Part shown: piece by piece, positions 44,535 to 49,787 of the stretch | Layout: each line of letters starts with the position of its first letter | Position numbering within the stretch: position 1 is the stretch's first letter | Source: an uncultured Lachnospiraceae bacterium | Lineage (GTDB): Bacteria; Bacillota; Clostridia; Lachnospirales; Lachnospiraceae | Direction: 5' to 3' | NCBI GenBank assembly: GCA_910577735.1 | Contig: CAJTOO010000003.1 | Location: 183,973 to 233,759 of the forward strand | Length of the DNA: 49,787 bases | Notes under the pieces: model-generated | Told to the model about the DNA's origin: nothing | What the model saw: only the letters and a program-made list of their open reading frames with translations | Database searches by the model: none | Translations under genes and position numbers: made by a program

Positions 44535-46322
44535 TTAATATCCTCTTGCCTTCTTAATCAATTTGATATTATAGTCAAAATCTCGTAACCGAAGGCTCCT
44601 TTTACCATACAATTTGATATACATATCCCGCGCCGTTTCCAGATAGTCTAATGCCTCATCCAAATTACCTTCCACATAACAAAGAAAAGAAAAGTTTGCA
44701 TAGAGTTCAGCAACTTCCCCATGCACTGGCGGATATAGTTTCTTACATATTTCCAACGCCTCTTCCATAAGCTTATGAGCCTCTACTAATTTATCCGGAT
44801 TCCCCTGACGCAAATAAACAAATGCAAGATTCCTGTAAGTAATGGCTAATTGCGTATGAACCTTCCCATAAATCTTTTGCTCAATTTCAATAGTCTTCTT
44901 ATAATTTTGCTCCGCAGGAATCCATTGTTCCAGATCACTGTATACGGTAGCCAGATTGTTATAAATATGCGCCATAAGTCTGTTTGTATTCCCCAGTGAA
45001 TGCAGACACCTTCTCTTTGCTTCCAATAAAGATTTCTTTGCCTGGTTTAAATCTCCCATAGCCTGATAAACCGCAGAGATATTATTTAACAGCGTGATTT
45101 CCGTCTCTGCATCCCCGCTATGATATCTTTTTACAAGCTCCTGAGATTTCACAAAACACTTCAGCGCTTCTGGCAGCCGTCCTGTTTTCTCATATGTCTG
45201 TCCCAGATTATTGTACGACATTGACAGCCTGTAATCGCTCTCGTTGCTTGCTTCCATTACTGTCTGAATGTTTAGCTGATATATCTCAATCGCCCTGTCA
45301 TAGTTTTGTTCTATCATACATAATTCTGCAATATATGACCACAAATAAATCGTATCTAAAGAATGCTCTTTTCCTGCCCGTCTATAAATCTCCAATGCTT
45401 TATCACTGTATTCCGCAGCCTTCTGAAAATCGGCAATCTCTATATATCCACGTGCCATGTCCTCATACGCTGCCGACACTTCCTCCGAATCCGGTGGAAA
45501 TATTTCCTGCACCAAAGAAAGCCTTTTCTGAAAAAAGGTCAGCGCTTCCTGATACTCACTAAACTGCATGTAAATCCTGGCAAACATTCTATAAGCGAAC
45601 AGTTTTCCCTGATCCGACTCTACCGCTAATATTGCATCCCGATAACTGTCTGTTAGATTTTTGATCCATGCCGTTACCGTATGATCTAAGTAATCTGCAC
45701 ACCAAAGCCAGGCCTGTATTGCTTTACATACCATGTTGACATCAGGCTCTCCCTCATTCATCTGCTCCAAAACATACCTTCGATACTCCTCAAACCGGCT
45801 GATATAAAGCTTTACATCTCCGGTATATTCTTTCATCTTATCGTATGTAAATACACTGTTATCCTCCTGTTCTGCAAAAGAACAATTGAACATCACATAG
45901 GTGGACAAATCCCTTGCCTGTTGGGACAATAGAATAGAAAAATAGGGTGTCATTCCAAACACCCACATTTTGTTGCATTCCATCAGTTGATCCCGCATAT
46001 AGTTTAATTTCTCTATATATGCGCTGTCTCCCATCCATAAACCGCATAATTGCAGATTACATACAATTACCACCTGTGCTTCAGGTTTTTGATCCAATAT
46101 CTCTTTAAACTGCTGAATATCCACAGGAACGTCTTCAATATTTTCCGCATAAACAGCCATATCAATCACAATCGTGCTCTTACGGTTGGACCGTTTCAGT
46201 TCCTCTGCCACCAGTCTCTGTTCCTTTGCTGTGGCTACCTGATAGATACACATACCTCTGGTAGTATCTTCAATCATCAAGGACAACATTTGAAACTGTT
46301 CACTATCAATCTGTGCAATCAT
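44535..46322 (-). CDS. TPR protein with a degenerate NTPase-like N-terminal domain
   Basis: 595 residues, no membrane helix. Residues 1 to about 190 alternate hydrophobic strands with helices (STIVIDMAVY, AQVVIVCNLQL, LNYMRDQLMECNKMWVFGM, ARDLSTYVMFNCSF). This looks like an inactive P-loop-like fold seen ahead of TPRs in some bacterial conflict proteins, but there is no Walker A. About nine 42-residue TPR units fill residues 240-580 (for example YNNLGQTYEKTGRLPEALKC and YNNLATVYSDLEQWIPAEQN). It starts 4 bp after the NTPase stop, so the two are co-translated and probably interact. Its job is not known; sensing is inferred. Confidence 0.82.
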   Translation of the reverse strand: MIAQIDSEQFQMLSLMIEDTTRGMCIYQVATAKEQRLVAEELKRSNRKSTIVIDMAVYAENIEDVPVDIQQFKEILDQKPEAQVVIVCNLQLCGLWMGDSAYIEKLNYMRDQLMECNKMWVFGMTPYFSILLSQQARDLSTYVMFNCSFAEQEDNSVFTYDKMKEYTGDVKLYISRFEEYRRYVLEQMNEGEPDVNMVCKAIQAWLWCADYLDHTVTAWIKNLTDSYRDAILAVESDQGKLFAYRMFARIYMQFSEYQEALTFFQKRLSLVQEIFPPDSEEVSAAYEDMARGYIEIADFQKAAEYSDKALEIYRRAGKEHSLDTIYLWSYIAELCMIEQNYDRAIEIYQLNIQTVMEASNESDYRLSMSYNNLGQTYEKTGRLPEALKCFVKSQELVKRYHSGDAETEITLLNNISAVYQAMGDLNQAKKSLLEAKRRCLHSLGNTNRLMAHIYNNLATVYSDLEQWIPAEQNYKKTIEIEQKIYGKVHTQLAITYRNLAFVYLRQGNPDKLVEAHKLMEEALEICKKLYPPVHGEVAELYANFSFLCYVEGNLDEALDYLETARDMYIKLYGKRSLRLRDFDYNIKLIKKARGY

Positions 46323-46326
46323 ATGT

Positions 46327-47664
46327 TTAGCCCGCTCCTAATTTCTGATGCTCCAGAAGCCATTTTTCTACAAGCGGATGCAGATCACACCATCTTGTAC
46401 CATTATACTCAAGCACAGCACCTACCTGCATCAGCTTCGTAATCTCTTCCGAAGAATTGACATGCTTATGGCCCTCATAAATGTCTTTCATTGCCGGAAT
46501 CAAATCGGAAGAATAACACCCATTGATATCCGATTCTAATAAGTTTAGAGCCAGTTCCGCATCCTCAATGCTGATCGTATCTGCCCTGCGGACTCTGGCT
46601 CGAATCGCTGCCTTGCCAATACATCGAAATAAATCCCGTATATATCCTCCTGTCTGACTGATTAGCAAATCCAATACCCCATTTTCAAAAAGCCCTAAAT
46701 CCGCCCTCTTCTCTACAATCCGCCGCATTGTTTCCGTACCTTCGGTATAGCCGGACTCATAATGATCTTTCACCCAATTTTTCAGTTTAATCATCGGAAG
46801 CTTCTCCGGATTGGGAAGCCATATCTGAATATTCCGATACTCCTCTGTATATGTCAGCGCAATCGGAAACGTAACCAGCAGATGAATCGGTAATTCCGCA
46901 AACTTTGAACCATTTTCTTTAAATATCTTTCTGGCCTGCTCCAATGGAATCTTATCCAGACCATCCAGAATAATAAATGGCATCTTAGGGTAATTTCTGC
47001 ACTGCAGTTCCTCTTCCAGATTATCAATCACCTCTCTGATTCTTGCCATCAATTCACTGCTTCTGGGACTGATACTCTGCCTGATCTGCCTCTTGGTCTC
47101 CTCACTGCTCTTTAAAATGCCCTTGATTTTTGCCATGATTTCAAGGACGTTCTTAAGCTTAACTCCCGCGCTGAATCCGCCCTCTACTTCCATCTCTTTT
47201 TGTTGGCACACCGTTGCATTGACTTCCTGTATTGACGTCCAATATGCAACGATATCGCTCAAGACATTCTCTTTGATCTCAATGTCTTTTTCTTTTGCTT
47301 CCCGGATAAGCAGATCCAGAATATAGAACAAAACTTCTGTATATTCCACATCTCCGGAGTCCAGATCAATATCACATCTTCCAAAACATACAAAATAGTT
47401 TTTTTCTTTCAGCTTATGATATAGCCGGAATAATTCTGTTGTTTTGCCAGAACCTGCATGGCCGATAAATAACTTATGCAACGCGCTGTTTCCGGAATCT
47501 TCCGCCTGAATGACCATGCTGTCCACAAAATCAGAATATTTATCTCCTGTGCGGGCTTCTGTGGTTTCATAATAGAAATTCCTGAGTTCTTCTTCTGTGT
47601 GCAAAGGAGAGGGTGAAAAAGCATCCTGCATTTGTACGAGTTGTGTTGCCCTGGTCTGTTCCAT
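46327..47664 (-). CDS. P-loop NTPase with winged-helix-like C-terminus (STAND/AAA-like)
   Basis: 445 residues, cytosolic. Walker A is GHAGSGKTT (68-76), Walker B is IILDGLDK (231-238) and a probable sensor strand LLVTFPIAL follows near 258. The order resembles AAA/STAND-type regulatory ATPases, which lack the helicase motifs. The C-terminal 100 residues look like helical bundle plus winged helix (ITKLMQVGAVLEY). An insertion of about 100 residues lies between the Walker motifs. AGGGG is 8 nt before the ATG. It heads operon A; the TPR protein 4 bp downstream is its likely partner, giving a split STAND-like switch of NTPase and TPR sensor. Confidence 0.85.
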   Translation of the reverse strand: MEQTRATQLVQMQDAFSPSPLHTEEELRNFYYETTEARTGDKYSDFVDSMVIQAEDSGNSALHKLFIGHAGSGKTTELFRLYHKLKEKNYFVCFGRCDIDLDSGDVEYTEVLFYILDLLIREAKEKDIEIKENVLSDIVAYWTSIQEVNATVCQQKEMEVEGGFSAGVKLKNVLEIMAKIKGILKSSEETKRQIRQSISPRSSELMARIREVIDNLEEELQCRNYPKMPFIILDGLDKIPLEQARKIFKENGSKFAELPIHLLVTFPIALTYTEEYRNIQIWLPNPEKLPMIKLKNWVKDHYESGYTEGTETMRRIVEKRADLGLFENGVLDLLISQTGGYIRDLFRCIGKAAIRARVRRADTISIEDAELALNLLESDINGCYSSDLIPAMKDIYEGHKHVNSSEEITKLMQVGAVLEYNGTRWCDLHPLVEKWLLEHQKLGAG

Positions 47665-47707
47665 AAATTTTCCCCTATTGAAATATGAAATATAGTTGTT
47701 ATCTTAT

Positions 47708-47736
47708 ATCATAACTTTATTTGATGGTTTTTTCAA
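47708..47736 (-). promoter_or_regulatory. Sigma-A promoter of the NTPase-TPR operon
   Basis: On the minus strand TTGAAA (47731-47736), 17-nt spacer and TATGAT (47708-47713), 5 of 6 matches in each box, 43 bp upstream of the NTPase ATG. Confidence 0.8.
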
Positions 47737-47953
47737 GTAGGCCCTGGCGCTTGTTTGAATCCTTCGGATTAAAACGTACAGTACTTAGCGGGAGCTTAAG
47801 AGTATAGTGTCTCTTGTGCTGTGAGAGAAGCAAAATTAGCATAACGCAAAAATAAGCTATTTTAATTAATTACTATTTTCATAGTTGATACAATAAAATA
47901 TTGTAGCACCTCATATAGTATTTCATTTTACGAACTTCCGTCTCACAACCATT

Positions 47954-47980
47954 TGTTGTGTGTTAGGATTTGTAACAACA
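47954..47980 (+). promoter_or_regulatory. Probable operator and extended -10 promoter of the second XRE gene
   Basis: TGTTGT (47954-47959) and ACAACA (47975-47980) with a 15-nt spacer, inside which lies TGTTAGGAT (TAGGAT at 47964-47969). It differs by one base from the copy at 30421. Confidence 0.6.
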
Positions 47981-48011
47981 ATCTTGAATCGGACAATACT
48001 TAAGAAAGGGG

Positions 48012-48025
48012 TCTGCCGGCGCAGA
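48012..48025 (+). promoter_or_regulatory. Hairpin between ribosome binding site and start of the second XRE gene
   Basis: TCTGC-CGGC-GCAGA, identical to the first copy, directly follows AAAGGGG (48005-48011) and ends 11 nt before the ATG at 48037. Upstream bases have diverged more than this element, which suggests selection on it. Confidence 0.6.
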
Positions 48026-48036
48026 AAGAACCAGAA

Positions 48037-48381
48037 ATGAAAGAACTACGTGTGCTCATCCGGGATTTACGAGAAGATAACGATATCAAGCAAAAGACGG
48101 TTTCTGAATATCTCGGTGTATCACAGCAGACATACTCCAACTATGAGAACGGCTACCGTGACATTCCCATCTGGGTTGTAACCAAGCTTGCGCAATTCTA
48201 CAAAGTCAGCACCGATTACCTGCTGGGTGCAGATACCAGTTATCTTGGCAATACAAACCTGCACAACACATATCTGGGAGACGTTACTCTGCACGATGTA
48301 GTCTATGATTTACAAAAATTCGATGCCCGGGAGAGACGGGATCTGCTGCGGTATATTAAATTTCTGAAAAGTATTGACTGA
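48037..48381 (+). CDS. XRE-family HTH regulator, paralogue of the one at 30512
   Basis: 114 residues, about 90 percent identical by eye to the first XRE protein, with the same helix-turn-helix (KQKTVSEYLGVSQQTYSNYE) and C-terminal tail. Most changes are conservative (VII to VLI, IAE to VSE, H to Y). It is divergent from the NTPase operon and sits at the island edge, a common place for a repressor of a defence module. The shared operator suggests that both proteins may bind both sites. The membrane protein gene follows 123 bp downstream on the same strand. Confidence 0.9.
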   Translation: MKELRVLIRDLREDNDIKQKTVSEYLGVSQQTYSNYENGYRDIPIWVVTKLAQFYKVSTDYLLGADTSYLGNTNLHNTYLGDVTLHDVVYDLQKFDARERRDLLRYIKFLKSID

Positions 48382-48504
48382 GAATGGGATTAGGAGATGC
48401 CGAAAACCAATGAATATTGTAGTTGACGTCACCCCCGCATTTGTGAGAAGATTATGATATAGGAACACCTAAAGAATATCATTAGCTTACGTCGGGGATC
48501 ATTT

Positions 48505-49563
48505 ATGGATGAACTATGGGCACACGCATTTGAAATTATAGCCGGACTGGCAGCATTATTTGGTAAGGGAATTAAAATTGCTCCCAAAAAGGAATACGAA
48601 AAAATCACCCGAATCGTGGGTATCATTCCCTGGTTGTATTTAACTATAGACATTGTCACCAGCATCATAGGAATTGACTTTGTTTTCTCAGTCCTGCGAT
48701 TGTTACATAAATACCCGGCGATCACTTTCATTTACATTGTGGTTATCGCTATGTTGTCCCCCATAACAGCATATTATGAACAAAAAAAGTGCTGCTTTGA
48801 GGCAGACACATCCTACATTCCACTTAATACCATGTTCAATGTGGCAGGTGCAGCGGCGGCATGTCTTATGTTTGCACTGGCACATAGTATTATCCCAGAT
48901 TTTACTGTCCTGAAAAGATTTCAGATTGAAAAGCTTGTTCCTGTATTTATTTCCATGAGCTTCATACTTGTATTCCTATATCAGAGTGCGGAACAGAGCA
49001 TAAAAGAAAAGGCTGCCAGCATAAATCATGATCCAAGCATCAAATGGATCAACCAGAAGATTAATATGCTGCACCTATTTAATGCCTATTTTGTACCTGT
49101 CATTTCCGCTGTTTATATTATTACCTATACCATTTATTGCCGGCTCTATCATATAACGCTGGTAATGGACGGAAAGTATATTCTTTTTCTCGTGATTACC
49201 CTGTTGTATTTTTATATCTTATCCATGCATTCCTATGAATATCTGTATAAACTGTTCCTGATTGTTACACCGGGAATCTTGATATCAAGTGTTTACTGGA
49301 TGTCATGGTTCGTGAAGGACATCAGGATGATATGTATTGAGTCCGGTTTTATCGTTGTTAATCTGATTGCCTTTTCTCTGAGGGTTTTGAGCCGAAATGA
49401 CACCCTGCATTTTGAGCAATGGCCAAAAGGCCCGAAAGGGTTTATAATGAAATGGGAAAAACTGTTGCGCAAAAATCTCTTTTGCATTTTCATTGTATTT
49501 ATTGCCATCGTTGCCTATCTGTTCATCGCTCTGCTTCCCCTGATGTCCGAACGGATAACGTAA
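48505..49563 (+). CDS. Polytopic membrane protein of unknown function, probably 3'-truncated by an IS
   Basis: 352 residues as read, with about nine helices (for example WLYLTIDIVTSIIG, FIYIVVIAMLSPITAY, VFISMSFILVFLY, LFCIFIVFIAIVAYLFIALL). Loops are short and basic. I do not recognise a family or a catalytic motif. GGGG lies 7 nt before the ATG. The stop TAA at 49561-49563 coincides with the GTAA that begins an IS66-type terminal repeat, so the reading frame probably once continued; only the final helix or tail may be lost. A link to the XRE gene upstream is positional only. Confidence 0.7.
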   Translation: MDELWAHAFEIIAGLAALFGKGIKIAPKKEYEKITRIVGIIPWLYLTIDIVTSIIGIDFVFSVLRLLHKYPAITFIYIVVIAMLSPITAYYEQKKCCFEADTSYIPLNTMFNVAGAAAACLMFALAHSIIPDFTVLKRFQIEKLVPVFISMSFILVFLYQSAEQSIKEKAASINHDPSIKWINQKINMLHLFNAYFVPVISAVYIITYTIYCRLYHITLVMDGKYILFLVITLLYFYILSMHSYEYLYKLFLIVTPGILISSVYWMSWFVKDIRMICIESGFIVVNLIAFSLRVLSRNDTLHFEQWPKGPKGFIMKWEKLLRKNLFCIFIVFIAIVAYLFIALLPLMSERIT

Positions 49564-49787
49564 GCGTCAAATCCGACGCCCTACCTAAAATTTAAGCGCC
49601 GCTTAACTGCGACGCTTGCTGTAACAATCAGCCGGCAAAGTTCTTGACCACGGCATGAGTGGTTCCAGCACTGGTTGTTCTATATTCCCATTTTTATTTA
49701 CAAGCTGCGGCAGCTCCGTCAGCAGATGTTTTATGTAATAATAAACATTTAAGCTGTTTGCACGTGCGGTTTCGGTAATGCTGTAAA
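49560..49787 (-). mobile_element. IS66-family insertion sequence, one end, runs off the window
   Basis: GTAAGCGTCAAATCCGACG starting at 49560 has the GTAA start expected of IS66-family terminal repeats, and the transposase 3' end begins 43 bp inside it. The far end and the 8-bp target duplication are outside the window, so completeness cannot be judged. Confidence 0.75.
49603..49787 (-). CDS. IS66-family transposase, C-terminal fragment (partial at window edge)
   Basis: Reading on the minus strand gives 60 residues to a TAA stop at 49603-49605, beginning YSITETARANSLNVYYYIKH, then LLTELPQLVN, and PLMPWSRTLP near the end. The TARANSLN, YYYIKHLL and LMPW pattern is the IS66 C-terminal element. 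The 5' part lies beyond the window. A perfect TTAAGCG-C-CGCTTAA palindrome (49592-49606) covers the stop codon and may end the transcript. Confidence 0.85.
   Translation of the reverse strand, partial: YSITETARANSLNVYYYIKHLLTELPQLVNKNGNIEQPVLEPLMPWSRTLPADCYSKRRS

Larger units (their letters stand above)
47665..48036. other. Intergenic region, 372 bp, divergent NTPase and XRE genes
   Basis: The left part holds the NTPase promoter. Between 47740 and 47860 I see nothing beyond short complementary pieces such as AATCC-TTCG-GATT. From about 47870 the sequence aligns with the region upstream of the first XRE gene (TACAATAA, AGTATTTCA and the operator palindrome), so the two segments are related by duplication. 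Confidence 0.6.

Noticed and set aside
48382..48504. Promoter before the 48505 membrane gene
   Set aside because: TTGACG and TATGAT are present but about 24 nt apart, too far for a standard promoter.

Overview
The window reads as a chromosomal stretch of a low- to mid-GC Firmicute, most likely a gut Lachnospiraceae-type Clostridium. The grounds are strong AGGAGG-type ribosome binding sites, Gram-positive -10/-35 promoters, and gene families common there (FkbH-type HAD phosphatase, MBOAT/SGNH pairs, CotH with VTC and DUF4956, DUF6020 and LIC_10190-type membrane proteins). This assignment is inferred from gene content, not from a marker gene. No rRNA, tRNA or CRISPR array was seen.

Region 1 (1-38.9 kb) is a large surface-glycan locus. 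At its left end are a VOC protein, an acyl carrier protein, an FkbH-like HAD protein and an SGNH hydrolase (1-4 kb). Next come GT-C-like membrane proteins, a GT2 and two MBOAT O-acyltransferases, the second followed by a DltD/AlgJ-like SGNH protein (4-15 kb). A YdjC deacetylase, a LIC_10190-like membrane protein, a polyprenyl-phosphate GT2, a UDP-glucuronate 4-epimerase and UDP-glucose dehydrogenase follow (15-21 kb), so the polymer probably contains glucuronic or galacturonic acid. Then come GT8, two GT4, GT2, a GT-C protein, a CotH protein and GT2 (21-30 kb). After an XRE regulator, a triple-PepSY protein and a GT39-like protein (30.5-33.9 kb), a long minus-strand operon carries a polysaccharide deacetylase, an LpxD-like acyltransferase, a second CotH protein, a VTC polyphosphate polymerase and DUF4956 (33.9-38.9 kb). 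Together these genes would make UDP-sugars, assemble and flip glycan units, and decorate them outside the membrane.

Region 2 (38.9-49.6 kb) is visibly more AT-rich and looks like a defence or signalling island. On the minus strand are a P-loop NTPase with a winged-helix-like tail and a TPR protein (operon A). After a strong hairpin terminator and a new extended -10 promoter come a TIR-transmembrane-TPR protein, a second membrane-anchored TPR protein and a ThsA-like SIR2-SLOG protein (operon B). ThsA is the NADase effector of Thoeris, normally switched on by a nucleotide made by a soluble TIR protein, ThsB. Here the only TIR is fused through a membrane helix to predicted extracytoplasmic TPRs. 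That suggests a membrane-receptor form of Thoeris, which is the main discovery candidate.

Beyond the island are a second XRE regulator, near-identical to the one at 30.5 kb and sharing its operator-like palindrome and a hairpin between ribosome binding site and start codon, and a polytopic membrane protein. The stop codon of that membrane protein appears to be supplied by the end of an IS66-family element, whose transposase 3' end runs off the right edge.

Other oddities: the 3' end of the UDP-glucose dehydrogenase gene is repeated in tandem downstream, a heptamer array precedes the GT8 gene, and there are several uncommon hairpins.
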